Assembly: GCF_016278365.1 (NCBI RefSeq)
Contig: NZ_JADQBZ010000005.1
Span: 1 to 64,000, forward strand
Length of the DNA stretch: 64,000 nucleotides
Direction of reading: 5' to 3'
From: Methanolobus sp.
GTDB lineage: Archaea; Halobacteriota; Methanosarcinia; Methanosarcinales; Methanosarcinaceae
The notes under the pieces were generated by a model. It did not search any database. It was not told where the DNA came from and worked only from the letters and a program-made list of their open reading frames with translations. Of the stretch, positions 1 through 9,421 are shown piece by piece. Position numbers and translations under genes: made by a program. Position 1 is the stretch's first letter. Each line of letters starts with the position of its first letter.

Positions 1-61
1 TGCCGGGGTTATTGTCAACATTGCGATTATAGTCAGTCCCTCCGTTTCGGGGAAATACAGG

Positions 62-81
62 GTGGTAATCTCAATTACCAC
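62..81 (-). terminator. Hairpin at the end of the long TPR gene
   Basis: A perfect 8-bp inverted repeat (GTGGTAAT / ATTACCAC, loop CTCA) overlaps the stop codon of the TPR gene read from the minus strand. A hairpin exactly at a gene end suggests a transcript end or mRNA-stability element, but there is no strong T-tract after it. The first 61 bases of the window hold no gene I can support. Confidence 0.4.
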
Positions 82-2722
82 TCAGTTCCCTTGCTTTTTC
101 GTACATCCAGAGTGCATCCTCTTCTTTTCCGATGTTTTCAAGTATGTAACCAAGATTGTTCAGGGTACATGCTGCACTTTCCCTGTATGAGAGGTTATCA
201 GGCTCCTCTTCAAGGATCATGGCATATCTTTTGAGCGCATTCTCATACAAGGGTTTTGCCCTCTCCAGCTCTCCTTCTTCAAGTAAGAAATACCCCAGGT
301 TGTTAAGTATATACGCTACGTTCTGATGATATCCTATATTGTGGCTGTCCTCTCCGAGAAGTGTCTGGTATTCCATAAAAGATGCTTCAAACAACCCTCT
401 TGCCTCTTCCACATGTCCCATGTCCGTCAGTAAGGCTCCTAGTTTGCATCTTATAGATGCTGTCCTTTCCAGGTAGAAAATATTCGAAGTGTCCTCTGCA
501 GCCAGTTCTCCATAGGAGGACAGTGCGCTTTCATAGTACTTCTTCGCCTCGTCCATGTACCCGTTCTCATCAAGCAGGAGCGCCATATTTTCTAGTATCA
601 TAGCGCTGTCTTTCCCAATGTATGCATTGCCGGGATCCATTTCTGCAAGTTTTTCATACAACCTGAGCAACATGTCGTATCCTTTGATCCTCTGCTCAAA
701 ATCCTCAATCTCCGGAACGGATATCTTCAAGTTTTCCAGCATGCGCGCGACTTTTAAGCGATATTGTGAATTCTTACCTTCCCCCAAAAGAAGTTTCAGA
801 TAGATTTCCATCCCTTCTGCGACCTGACCTTCATCGATCATCAGATTTGCTATCTCTTCCCTGAGGCTTCGTATGTTCTGGAAGTATCGCAGGTTATCTG
901 GTTCTATGGCAAGTAGTTTTTCACGCATTGCAAGTATCTTCTCATATTCAGCGATCAGCGTCCCCCTGTTGCCGGCATCAAGGGGAGTTCTCTCCATGTT
1001 CAGGAGGATGCTGTCAATTTCATCTCTATGACTTTTAACAGAAGGCTCCAGATCACAGAGCTTGAAATATATATCAAGAGCTTTGTCATTTTCTTTCAGC
1101 CCTATCAGGACACTGCCGAAAGATTCAAGAGCAGAAACAAGCTTTTCACTGTATTCTTCGTTGCTACTTTCTATGGATAGCAATGACCCATACATTGCAG
1201 AAGCCTTCTCAAAATGTTCCGCAGCTTCCGTGTGCATTCCCATGTCCAGCATAAGTTTTCCGGTCTCACTCTGCAAGCCTGCAATATCCTTTTTAATTCC
1301 GGCATCATCTGGCATGATCTCCCCAAGTCTTGTAAGCTTGTCAAGTGTTGCACTGCAGGCTCTGATCTTTTCCGTACTGTCATGTATCCTGTCTGTGAGC
1401 TTGTGCAGGTGATCGACGATGGATATGGCGCCCGACTGGAACATCTCATCCGATGCTTCCGCCTCAAGAGCTTCCAGTGCAATGTCAGAAGCCCGGACAA
1501 GGTCCTGCAGAGCCACGCTTTCTTCATGAAGTTCCTCAAAGATCGTTCCACGGATGTCCAGAGCAAAAGCAACATTCAGCCGATAGGACATGTTGGAAGG
1601 ATCGATGTCCTGTAGCAGCTCGCATGTTGTGAGTATTAGTTCATGGTCCCGCAGTTTTTCCTGTGAGCTCTCTTCCGGGTCTATCATCTCATTAAGTTCT
1701 CTGAGCGCAGAGATGATCCCTGAGCGGTATTCCTGATTCTCAGGGTCTTTTTCAAGTAACTCCCGGAGGGACTGCAAAGAATTGATGAGCTTCTCTCTTC
1801 CACTTTCCAGATCATTTGATTCTGCAAAAGGTTCTTGATTTTGTTCTTGATTTATATCTTCTGATGGTGTCCCTGCAGTGCTAGTTGAGCCACCATCATT
1901 CCTTTCTGCAGCAAGGCGTTCCTCTATTGACTGTGCCTCCCCGTACAGGGCTTCTGCATCACTGGTTTTACCGGCAGACATAAGCATATCTGCATAGCCC
2001 TTCAGGGCAAAGGCGAGCCTCTCGACATAAAGTGCTGTGGGATCCATTTCGATAATTTTGCGGTAGGTATCCACTAGTTGCCGGTACTTCTCCTCCGAAA
2101 GATTCCCCGATGAGCTGTCTGTTTCGAGGTTGAGAAGATTTTCAAGGATAGTTGCCATCTTGAATTGCATGGTTGTAGCCCTCATAGCTTCCTCCGGGCT
2201 TTCCCTGAGTATGCGTAAAGCCTTTTCAAAGCTTTTTTGTGCAGCTTCCTCTTCCCCCTCTTCTGCCAGCAGGGCACCAAGGTTATTCAGCGTTGAAGCA
2301 GCATTTGACCTGTAAGTCATGTTGTTACTGTCACTTCCCAGAAGTTTATCATAAGCATGTATAGATATATCATAATTTTTTCTCGCCTCTTCGCTGTATC
2401 CCTTATTTTCCAGGATACCGGCCAGATTACTGAAAATACCTGCCCTCTGTTCATTGTTCACATAGCCCTTGTCCGAAAGTTCATTGCTGATATCGACAGC
2501 ACTCCTGTATCTTTCAAAAGCATCATCCTCATGACCTGTGGAAAGCAAAAGATCTGCGTATGTCTGCAATACAGTGGCATGGATATCGGGCGATTCAGCC
2601 TCTATTACATTGTATTCTGCCAGCTCCAGGGCATGAAGCGCATCTGCATATAGCCCTTTCTCTATGAGGGACACCCCTTTGTTCAGGTGTCTGACTGCTA
2701 TATCTCTTGATCGTGTGGACAT
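71..2722 (-). CDS. Large cytosolic tetratricopeptide repeat protein (883 aa)
   Basis: The protein is built almost entirely of TPR-like helical repeats, with recurring patterns such as NNLGxLLxExGxxExAxxxYExAL, dense at both ends (about residues 50-230 and 640-880) and more diverged in the middle. It starts with a hydrophilic stretch, has no signal peptide or membrane segment, and is very acidic. A Ser/Thr/Gln/Glu-rich linker near residues 280-310 splits it into two arrays. TPR arrays are protein-binding scaffolds; no partner can be named. A minus-strand TATA-like stretch lies near 2815-2832, so it is probably monocistronic. Long TPR proteins of this kind are common in Methanosarcinaceae, and the gene next door at 4534-7737 is an exported relative. 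Confidence 0.9.
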   Translation of the reverse strand: MSTRSRDIAVRHLNKGVSLIEKGLYADALHALELAEYNVIEAESPDIHATVLQTYADLLLSTGHEDDAFERYRSAVDISNELSDKGYVNNEQRAGIFSNLAGILENKGYSEEARKNYDISIHAYDKLLGSDSNNMTYRSNAASTLNNLGALLAEEGEEEAAQKSFEKALRILRESPEEAMRATTMQFKMATILENLLNLETDSSSGNLSEEKYRQLVDTYRKIIEMDPTALYVERLAFALKGYADMLMSAGKTSDAEALYGEAQSIEERLAAERNDGGSTSTAGTPSEDINQEQNQEPFAESNDLESGREKLINSLQSLRELLEKDPENQEYRSGIISALRELNEMIDPEESSQEKLRDHELILTTCELLQDIDPSNMSYRLNVAFALDIRGTIFEELHEESVALQDLVRASDIALEALEAEASDEMFQSGAISIVDHLHKLTDRIHDSTEKIRACSATLDKLTRLGEIMPDDAGIKKDIAGLQSETGKLMLDMGMHTEAAEHFEKASAMYGSLLSIESSNEEYSEKLVSALESFGSVLIGLKENDKALDIYFKLCDLEPSVKSHRDEIDSILLNMERTPLDAGNRGTLIAEYEKILAMREKLLAIEPDNLRYFQNIRSLREEIANLMIDEGQVAEGMEIYLKLLLGEGKNSQYRLKVARMLENLKISVPEIEDFEQRIKGYDMLLRLYEKLAEMDPGNAYIGKDSAMILENMALLLDENGYMDEAKKYYESALSSYGELAAEDTSNIFYLERTASIRCKLGALLTDMGHVEEARGLFEASFMEYQTLLGEDSHNIGYHQNVAYILNNLGYFLLEEGELERAKPLYENALKRYAMILEEEPDNLSYRESAACTLNNLGYILENIGKEEDALWMYEKARELSGN

Positions 2723-2970
2723 AGGTGGTATTTCTCTGGATAGTCAGTTATGATAGTGAGGGTTGGTACTGATTGCTAGTCAATTGATTCTATAATCCAA
2801 AGCAACAGTTAACATAGTATTATATTTTTCTGCCGGAATGTTGCTAGTTGCATTACATTATTTAAAAATGCACCTATGGGGCAGGTATAAGCAAAAACAG
2901 CTTTTGGGAAGGATGGGTCACGCATCCTGTCCTGTGGAGTTCTATCTTCTATCGATCATTTCATCTATGT

Positions 2971-3627
2971 TCACTTCAAGCTCTCTGTGAACCATTCTCC
3001 TGCGATTGCGGCAACTTCTTCCAGTTTGCCCGGTTCCTCGAACAGGTGTGTTGCCCCCGGAACTATTTTCATTTCCTTTTGTACGTTCAACCTGTCCAGA
3101 GCCCACCTGTTCATCTCTATGACAGGCGTGTCCCTGCCTCCCACAATGAGCAGCGTGGGAGCTTTTACATTTGCCAGGGACTCCTTTGCAAGGTCTGGCC
3201 TGCCTCCCCTGGAAACCACGCTCATGACAGCTTCAGGCTTGCGGGCAGCAGCTATAAGAGCTGCAGCGGCGCCTGTACTAGCTCCAAAGTAACCTATCTG
3301 GAGATCTTTCGTAGCCGGCTGTTGTAACAGCCAGGCCGTGGCCGCGACAAGACGGGTGGCAAGCATTTCTATATCAAAGCGAAGATGTGCGGTCACTGCG
3401 TCCATCTCCTCTTCCTCCGGAGTCAGCAGGTCAAACAGCAATGTTGCAAGTCCTCTTCCCTGGAGGTGTTGTGCGACAAACCTGTTCCTCGGGCTGTGCC
3501 TGCTACTACCGCTGCCGTGAGCGAACACCACAATGCCTGTCGCACCTTCAGGTATGCTCAAATCTCCTTCAAGAGTGATCGGACCCATCGGGATGTTGAC
3601 AGGCTCTTCAAGCATTGGCACCTTCAT
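2971..3627 (-). CDS. Alpha/beta hydrolase, dienelactone hydrolase-like
   Basis: A 218-residue single-domain alpha/beta hydrolase. The nucleophile elbow G-A-S-T-G puts the catalytic serine at about residue 117; a plausible Asp lies in GGRDTP (about 166) and His in GATHLFEE (about 194). HGSGSS near residue 37 is the oxyanion-hole loop typical of the family. No signal peptide, so cytosolic. It starts 2 nt after the stop of the phosphoribosyltransferase gene upstream, so the two are almost certainly co-transcribed. The same two families are found adjacent or fused in many bacteria, which implies a shared but undefined role, often in stress-linked gene sets. The substrate is unknown. Confidence 0.85.
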   Translation of the reverse strand: MKVPMLEEPVNIPMGPITLEGDLSIPEGATGIVVFAHGSGSSRHSPRNRFVAQHLQGRGLATLLFDLLTPEEEEMDAVTAHLRFDIEMLATRLVAATAWLLQQPATKDLQIGYFGASTGAAAALIAAARKPEAVMSVVSRGGRPDLAKESLANVKAPTLLIVGGRDTPVIEMNRWALDRLNVQKEMKIVPGATHLFEEPGKLEEVAAIAGEWFTESLK

Positions 3628-3629
3628 CT

Positions 3630-4292
3630 CTAATCCTCATCCTTTCGATTCATTCCTGCAGCTTCCTCAAGTAAGTTGCAAACCTCTTTGTCACTAGTCT
3701 GAGAAAAATCCACATACCAGGCACCCACTCCATAGAAAGGTTCAGGGGTTGTCAGGCATATTGCTTCATCAACTTCTTCTTCAAAACCTTCGCATGTATC
3801 TTTTGCAGCAGTGGGAACTGCCACTATCAGATGTGCAGGTTTCTGGGTCCTCACAGCTTTTACTGTCGCATTCATAGTAGCACCTGTAGCTAATCCGTCG
3901 TCTACCAGGATAACTGTCCTGCCTTCTATGCGCGGCTCCTCTTTTCCTTTACGATATAACTGTTCTCTTCTCTCCAGTTCCACCTGCTCCGCAGCAGCGA
4001 CAGCAGCGATTGTATCATCGGAAATTCCCAATGATCTGACCACATCCATATTCAGCACACGGATGCCTCCACTGGCAATGGCTCCCATCGCAAATTCCTC
4101 ATGTCCCGGAACTCCCAGTTTCCTGACAATGAAGACATCAAGCTGTGCTCCCAGTTTCTTTGCAACCTCAAAAGCTACCGGCACTCCTCCTCTTGGCAGT
4201 GCAAGCACAAGCAGGTCCCTATTCCCTGAATACTTGGAAAGCCTCTCTGCAAGCTTTTGACCTGCATCAATTCTGTCACTGAATAAACTCAT
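3630..4292 (-). CDS. Phosphoribosyltransferase family protein
   Basis: A 220-residue type I PRTase. The PRPP-binding signature VILVDDGLATGAT lies at residues 127-139, and the N-terminal ALPRGGVPVA segment (31-40) matches the COG1926 group of predicted phosphoribosyltransferases. The start is an ATG preceded by a good Shine-Dalgarno (GGGGAAGGA). It is the first gene of a two-gene operon with the hydrolase at 2971-3627. The nucleobase accepted is not known for this group and may not be a purine or pyrimidine. Family assignment is firm; function is open. Confidence 0.88.
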   Translation of the reverse strand: MSLFSDRIDAGQKLAERLSKYSGNRDLLVLALPRGGVPVAFEVAKKLGAQLDVFIVRKLGVPGHEEFAMGAIASGGIRVLNMDVVRSLGISDDTIAAVAAAEQVELERREQLYRKGKEEPRIEGRTVILVDDGLATGATMNATVKAVRTQKPAHLIVAVPTAAKDTCEGFEEEVDEAICLTTPEPFYGVGAWYVDFSQTSDKEVCNLLEEAAGMNRKDED

Positions 4293-4485
4293 TGTTCCTT
4301 CCCCTGTTTTATAATGTCCTTAATTACTATTTTACTTATGCGCATGAGAGTACTGCAAGTACCAATGTCACTCGAATCTCCTGGGAAGGATAATCAGTAG
4401 CTGTATTGTGTTTCCTGTAGCTGGGATTACAGTAGAATACTTATATTTGATAAGGATGATAATTAATTAACTAACATTCGTTATC

Positions 4486-4495
4486 GGTATATATC
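4486..4495 (+). promoter_or_regulatory. TATA box of the exported TPR gene
   Basis: The sequence GGTATATATC lies about 40 nt before the ATG at 4534, which places transcription start near 4517 and leaves a short leader. The surrounding 241-nt spacer between the two divergent genes is AT-rich and holds no other gene. Confidence 0.5.
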
Positions 4496-4533
4496 TTCAA
4501 ATCTATCCTCGAGTAACTACATCCCGCTAAAAA

Positions 4534-7500
4534 ATGATTCCCATGAAAACGAAAAGATATGTGCTTCCTTTTATATTCATGCTTATTGCAACATCTCTTT
4601 TTAGCCCTCTGGCTGTCAGTGCCGCTACTGACGCAAAGGATTTCAATTCACATGCTGTTGCTCTCACAAAAGATGGAACTTACGACCAGGCACTTGAATA
4701 TTATAACAAGGCCCTTGCTCTTGACTCCTCAAATACCGAAACACTGGATAATAAGGTCTCAACTCTGTTCCTCTCAGGGCAGTATCAGGAAGCTTATGAC
4801 GTAAACAAAGTTCTGCTTAACAGATATCCAGGCTCTCCTACTGCACATTTCAAGAAGGGACTTATCCTTTCTGCGACAGGGAATTATGAGGATGCTATAA
4901 GTTCCTATGACACATCCCTGAACATGCTTACAAAAAGCGGTTCTGATTACGATAATGGCTTTGACATCGGTAGCATTATGCTGTCACAGGGAAACGATAT
5001 ATCACAATTGACGGAGTTTGACTCACGGGCCGCTACCATATTGTATCACAAGGGCAAAGCACTTGAGAAGGCTGGCAGATACGAAGAAGCTTTGGTGTGC
5101 TATGAGAATGCCACTGCACTCACATCGTTCTATGCAGATTCATTGCATAAAAAGGCCCTCCGGTCTTATAGCTCCGGAGAGAATGACAAGGCTGTTCAAC
5201 TGTTAGACACTGTCCTCTTAATCGAACCTTACAATGCCGTAGTATGGTATGAAAAAGGACTTGCACTTGATGCAATGGGGAATCCCGGAGATGCTATTGG
5301 TTGCTACAGTCAGGCGATAGAGCTTGATCCTTCATATGAGGACGCTCTTTTAGAGAGAGCAAAGGCATGGGAGAAAGCAGGTGATATCGGATCAGCAATA
5401 GAGGATTATAATCTTCTGCTTTTGGCTAACCCTTCCAGTTCAGAAGCCTGGTATGGCCTGGGGCGCAACTATGAAGGACAAGGAAATTACGAGTATGCTT
5501 TAAGGGCATATGAGCAGATTCTTACCTATGACCCCTCCAATAAGGAGATCTGGTCAAAGAAAGGCTTCCTGCTGGATTCCCTGGGTATGTACGATGAAGC
5601 TATACTGGCATATGATATGGCCCTTCAGCTTCAGAACCAGCGCAGGCCTTCAGTTTCAAACGAGGTTACTGCATCGGATATATTCGCATCAGATGTCGAT
5701 ATGATGGCTTCCTATGATGAACAACCTGCGTTCACATCGGATACCGCCGGGATATGGTATAATAAAGGACTGGCCTATGACAGGCTTGACAGGCACAAGG
5801 AGGCTGTCGACGCCTATGACCGGGTGCTGGCCCAAGAAAAAGGTTTTGCCGTCGTGTGGTATAAGAAGGCTGTTGCGCTGGACAGTTTGCAACAATACGA
5901 GAAAGCCATTGATTGCTATTCTCATGCCCTCAAAATTGATTCATCCTATCCCCGGGTATGGTATGAGCTAGGTCAGGACTATGACCGGCTTGGAAAAAGC
6001 AGTATGGCGCTGAAATCTTATTCAAGTGCTCTCAGTCTGGACCCGTATTTTGCAGCTGCGTGGTATGCAAGTGCTGCAGATCTCTCACGGCTCGGAAAAC
6101 ACAGCGATGCGATTGAGTATTATGATGGGGTTCTCGAACTTGAACCCGGCTTCGTAGATGCCTGGTTTAAAAAAGGCAGTTCTCTTGACAGTCTGGGGAG
6201 ATATGAGGAAGCTATCGTTTGCTATGAACAGGTGCTTGAGCTGCAGCCCTCACATCCTGATGCGACAGAGAAGATGAATGCCGGAATGCAGAGACAGAAC
6301 GGTACTTCAAACACTCTCATAGGGTCGATGACCGTTACGAACAATAGCAGGCTGGCAGGGAACGCAGCTAATGACATGCTGTTACCTAATGCTTTTGTCC
6401 TGTACAACAGCTTTTCACCTGCACCCGCATACAGTGCAAGGAAAGCGGCTGGTATTTCTGAGATGCTTGGCATGCCCGTAAACCTTGATCAGCTATGGGT
6501 TAGCAAAGGCGATGCTCTCAATGGCATGAACATGCCCGAAGATGCCATGGCCTGCTATGATAAGGCATTGATGTTAAACAGTGATTCAACTGCTGCATGG
6601 TCCGGCAAAGGCTTCTCTTTCGACCTGTTAGGTATGCATGAGGAAGCACTTGGACTTCATGAAAAGGCTCTTCTGGCACAGCCTAATGATCCTGAAGCCC
6701 TTTTAAGAACAGGGATCTCACATTATAGGAATATGGATGAATGGACCGCACTTGAATATTTTGAGAGAGTGCTGCAACAGGAACCTGGCAACCAGGAAGC
6801 TCTATCCTATAAGGCATCTGTCAGTGAGAGCCTTTCACTGTATTCTTACGCCATAGAATGTTATGATGCCATGCTCGCAGAAGATCCTCAGAACACCGAA
6901 GTATTGTATAAGCTGGGACTAGCGCAGTACCAGGCCTACAGGTATGATGATTCACTGAAATCCTTTGATAAGGTTCTGGAGCATGATAATTCAAATGTGA
7001 CTGTACTTATGTACCAGAGTATGTCCTCCGCGCAGATGGGCAACTATGACAAAGCTATCCGCTACCATGAACTTATACTTGAGATACATCCGGATGACAC
7101 TGGGGTACTTTTCACCATGGGAGCAACCTACGAGAAAGCCGGCCAGTACTCAATGGCTATTGGGACATACGATCGGATACTTGAACTTGAGCCTGAGAAT
7201 ACCCGGGCATGGAACCAGAAGGGATTTGCCTACTATCTCATGGATGACCCTGCAACAGCAGCAGATATGTTTGACAAGTCAATATCAATTGATCCGGGGA
7301 ATCCATCTGCCTGGTATCACAGAGGTATGCTGGCTTATATGCTCAGTAGTCCAAAAGGTGCTGTATATTATTACGACAAGGCACTGGAGCTGGATCCTGC
7401 CTGTATAACTGCATGGTACAACAAGGGATTTGTCCAGAATGTCCGGGGAGATACGGAAGGTGCAATTGTGAGTTATGACAGGGTACTGGAATTGGATCCC

Positions 7501-7737
7501 GCTTCCGTCTCAGCTATGTACAACAAGGAATTTGCCCTGTATCGTCTGGGTAAGTCCTCGGAAGGCGCTCAGTTACACGAAGTGATAGGGCTCATAGATC
7601 CTGAGTTTGTTGCCTCTTTGCAGGACCGGGGCACAGCTTTCTTCCTGCCGACAGCCTATAGTGACACACTTGACTATGAGCTGCCGGTAAGATGGTACAA
7701 TGGCACCACCGAGTATATCCAGGTGAGTGAGAAGTAA
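4534..7737 (+). CDS. Exported giant TPR protein (1067 aa)
   Basis: The N-terminus is a clear Sec signal peptide: basic MKTKR, a hydrophobic core and cleavage around VSAATDA (residues 28-33); an alternative start at 4543 would shorten it by three residues. The rest is roughly twenty TPR units of the type AWYxKGxxLxxLGxYxEAIxCYDxxLxLxP, interrupted by two non-repeat linkers (about residues 370-400 and 590-660). No C-terminal anchor or sorting motif is visible. The exported array probably works as a scaffold at the outer face of the cytoplasmic membrane or the S-layer. It differs from the neighbouring minus-strand TPR protein, which lacks a signal peptide. Partners are unknown. Confidence 0.9.
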   Translation: MIPMKTKRYVLPFIFMLIATSLFSPLAVSAATDAKDFNSHAVALTKDGTYDQALEYYNKALALDSSNTETLDNKVSTLFLSGQYQEAYDVNKVLLNRYPGSPTAHFKKGLILSATGNYEDAISSYDTSLNMLTKSGSDYDNGFDIGSIMLSQGNDISQLTEFDSRAATILYHKGKALEKAGRYEEALVCYENATALTSFYADSLHKKALRSYSSGENDKAVQLLDTVLLIEPYNAVVWYEKGLALDAMGNPGDAIGCYSQAIELDPSYEDALLERAKAWEKAGDIGSAIEDYNLLLLANPSSSEAWYGLGRNYEGQGNYEYALRAYEQILTYDPSNKEIWSKKGFLLDSLGMYDEAILAYDMALQLQNQRRPSVSNEVTASDIFASDVDMMASYDEQPAFTSDTAGIWYNKGLAYDRLDRHKEAVDAYDRVLAQEKGFAVVWYKKAVALDSLQQYEKAIDCYSHALKIDSSYPRVWYELGQDYDRLGKSSMALKSYSSALSLDPYFAAAWYASAADLSRLGKHSDAIEYYDGVLELEPGFVDAWFKKGSSLDSLGRYEEAIVCYEQVLELQPSHPDATEKMNAGMQRQNGTSNTLIGSMTVTNNSRLAGNAANDMLLPNAFVLYNSFSPAPAYSARKAAGISEMLGMPVNLDQLWVSKGDALNGMNMPEDAMACYDKALMLNSDSTAAWSGKGFSFDLLGMHEEALGLHEKALLAQPNDPEALLRTGISHYRNMDEWTALEYFERVLQQEPGNQEALSYKASVSESLSLYSYAIECYDAMLAEDPQNTEVLYKLGLAQYQAYRYDDSLKSFDKVLEHDNSNVTVLMYQSMSSAQMGNYDKAIRYHELILEIHPDDTGVLFTMGATYEKAGQYSMAIGTYDRILELEPENTRAWNQKGFAYYLMDDPATAADMFDKSISIDPGNPSAWYHRGMLAYMLSSPKGAVYYYDKALELDPACITAWYNKGFVQNVRGDTEGAIVSYDRVLELDPASVSAMYNKEFALYRLGKSSEGAQLHEVIGLIDPEFVASLQDRGTAFFLPTAYSDTLDYELPVRWYNGTTEYIQVSEK

Positions 7738-7790
7738 GTTGCAGGGGTGGATATCACAAACTTTATCGTGCATATCCTCCTTTTCTTACC

Positions 7791-8462
7791 ATGCTAAAAT
7801 CCCTTATTTTTGATATGGATGGCGTGCTGCTGGACTCTATGCAGTCCCATGCCGATGCATGGATACAGGTTTCCCGTGAATGGGGAGTTCATGTCAGCAG
7901 GGATGATATCTACGAGATAGAAGGAGCTAATCACGTACTGGGTCTGCAGTGGCTTTTCCAGAAAGCTGGACGGGATCTGGCTCCCGAGCATTACGGCCCA
8001 ATTCTTGCCAGAAAAGTGGAGATATTTTCCAGCATGGCTCAGGTGAGGCCTTTTGAAGGAATCCACGGTTGCCTTGAAAAACTCGGCAAGTTGTTCGATC
8101 TTGCCGTTGTGACAGGCTCCGAGAGAGTAACAGTCATGCGATTACTGGATGAGTTCTTTCCGGGCACATTCGATGTGGTCGTATGCGGGGATGATGTGCA
8201 GCGAGGAAAACCCTTTCCTGATCCATACCTGAAAGCTGTGGAAATGCTTAGTGTCCTGAAGGAAGAATGCATCGTCATCGAGAATGCTCCTATGGGAGTT
8301 GAGGCTGCAAAGAGTGCGGGGCTTTTTTGCGTGGGTGTTCCAACTTACGTTGCTGCCGATAAGTTATCAAAGGCTGATATTGTTCTGGACAACCATTCAT
8401 CTCTCTCCGACTACCTGTTGCGGATGGTGCCAGACCATCTTTCGGAAGGTTTTAAAGCGTAA
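7791..8462 (+). CDS. HAD superfamily phosphatase, beta-phosphoglucomutase-like
   Basis: A 223-residue HAD hydrolase with all four motifs: FDMDGVLLDS (nucleophile D8, acid D10), the threonine/serine motif VVTGSE (about 103-108), the lysine in GKPFPDPY (about 143) and VIENAPMGVEAA for the acidic motif IV. A helical cap between motifs I and II (about 15-85) places it in the phosphoglycolate phosphatase / beta-phosphoglucomutase subgroup. A TATA-like AACTTTATCG about 27 nt before the ATG suggests a leaderless transcript. It is followed after 17 nt by a small TPR gene that probably shares the transcript. Substrate cannot be read from sequence; a sugar phosphate or phosphoglycolate is typical. Confidence 0.85.
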   Translation: MLKSLIFDMDGVLLDSMQSHADAWIQVSREWGVHVSRDDIYEIEGANHVLGLQWLFQKAGRDLAPEHYGPILARKVEIFSSMAQVRPFEGIHGCLEKLGKLFDLAVVTGSERVTVMRLLDEFFPGTFDVVVCGDDVQRGKPFPDPYLKAVEMLSVLKEECIVIENAPMGVEAAKSAGLFCVGVPTYVAADKLSKADIVLDNHSSLSDYLLRMVPDHLSEGFKA

Positions 8463-8479
8463 TTTCCTAATATGTAACT

Positions 8480-9211
8480 ATGGACAATACGGCAGATAAC
8501 ACAGATCCAAGAGAACAACTTCAGGAAGACCTGAAAAACCTGAAACAGGATTTCAGCAAAAATCCCGGCATGGACAACCTGTTCCAGATTGTCGTTATCT
8601 ATGACGCACTTGGGCAGACCGAACGCGGCATAGGTTTTGCAGAGGCTTTCCTCATGCAGATAGAAGATGAAATGGAAAGGCTCGTAATGAGTACAATGGT
8701 CCTTAGCATGGTGGATAGGGATGATGAGGCAGTTAAACTCCTGGGAGAAGCAGAGGAAAAGTTCCCGGAGGACATCCGGCTGAAAAGATACCGGGGCATG
8801 CTACTTAACAAGCAAAGAAAGTTCCCGGAAGCTGTTGATGCATTTAAGGTCTTGCTGGAAAAAGATCCGGGTGACCTTGAAGCGGTATCAGGGGAGATCA
8901 TAGCTCTCCTTGGCCTAAAAAAGCATGAACTAGCTATGAAAGCATACCAGAGCTCCATCAATATAACCCCCCGGGAAGCTCCGCAATGGCATTTCAAGGG
9001 CATGCTTGATGGCCTGATGAGTGAGCATCTTTCTAAAATGCAGCAGGACAGTCCGAATGAAGACCGTGATAAGAAGCTTTCTGAGAGCTTCATGCGCATC
9101 AGTAGCCTGATTGATAGTTTCGGCCCGGATGTCCGTAACTTTTACAGGATGGGACAAGTTGCAGGGAAGGAGGCTTACCATCTGACAATGGATGATGCAG
9201 AGAAAGAATAA
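8480..9211 (+). CDS. Small TPR-containing protein (243 aa)
   Basis: A soluble, acidic helical protein with about four TPR-like units (residues 30-170, for example KRYRGMLLNKQRKFPEAVDAF), followed by a C-terminal helical part that does not match the repeat. No signal peptide or membrane segment. It begins 17 nt after the HAD gene and probably belongs to the same transcript. Its repeat units resemble those of the two large TPR genes in this window only at the family level. Role unknown; likely a protein-protein interaction module. Confidence 0.8.
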   Translation: MDNTADNTDPREQLQEDLKNLKQDFSKNPGMDNLFQIVVIYDALGQTERGIGFAEAFLMQIEDEMERLVMSTMVLSMVDRDDEAVKLLGEAEEKFPEDIRLKRYRGMLLNKQRKFPEAVDAFKVLLEKDPGDLEAVSGEIIALLGLKKHELAMKAYQSSINITPREAPQWHFKGMLDGLMSEHLSKMQQDSPNEDRDKKLSESFMRISSLIDSFGPDVRNFYRMGQVAGKEAYHLTMDDAEKE

Positions 9212-9388
9212 GTTACTTTAACAGGAAACATTCTCTTTCCTTCTCTTTTTCATTTCCTGATTCCCGTTCATCTTTTTGGATTTGCAGGTAACACCATCTA
9301 TTTACATCTCCTCATTATATGTCCTATGCAGGCATATATCTCTTCTATATTTGTCCTATTAAGGTAAAATATGCTCAAATCAGGGATA

Positions 9389-9398
9389 GTTTTATAAC
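9389..9398 (+). promoter_or_regulatory. TATA box of the coenzyme M operon
   Basis: GTTTTATAAC is centred about 28 nt before the ATG at 9422, so transcription should begin at or next to the start codon, giving a leaderless first cistron. No Shine-Dalgarno precedes that ATG, which fits. The 210-nt gap before it (9212-9421) holds nothing else that I can support. Confidence 0.55.
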
Positions 9399-9421
9399 TT
9401 ATTTTTGTCCACTTTGAGTTA

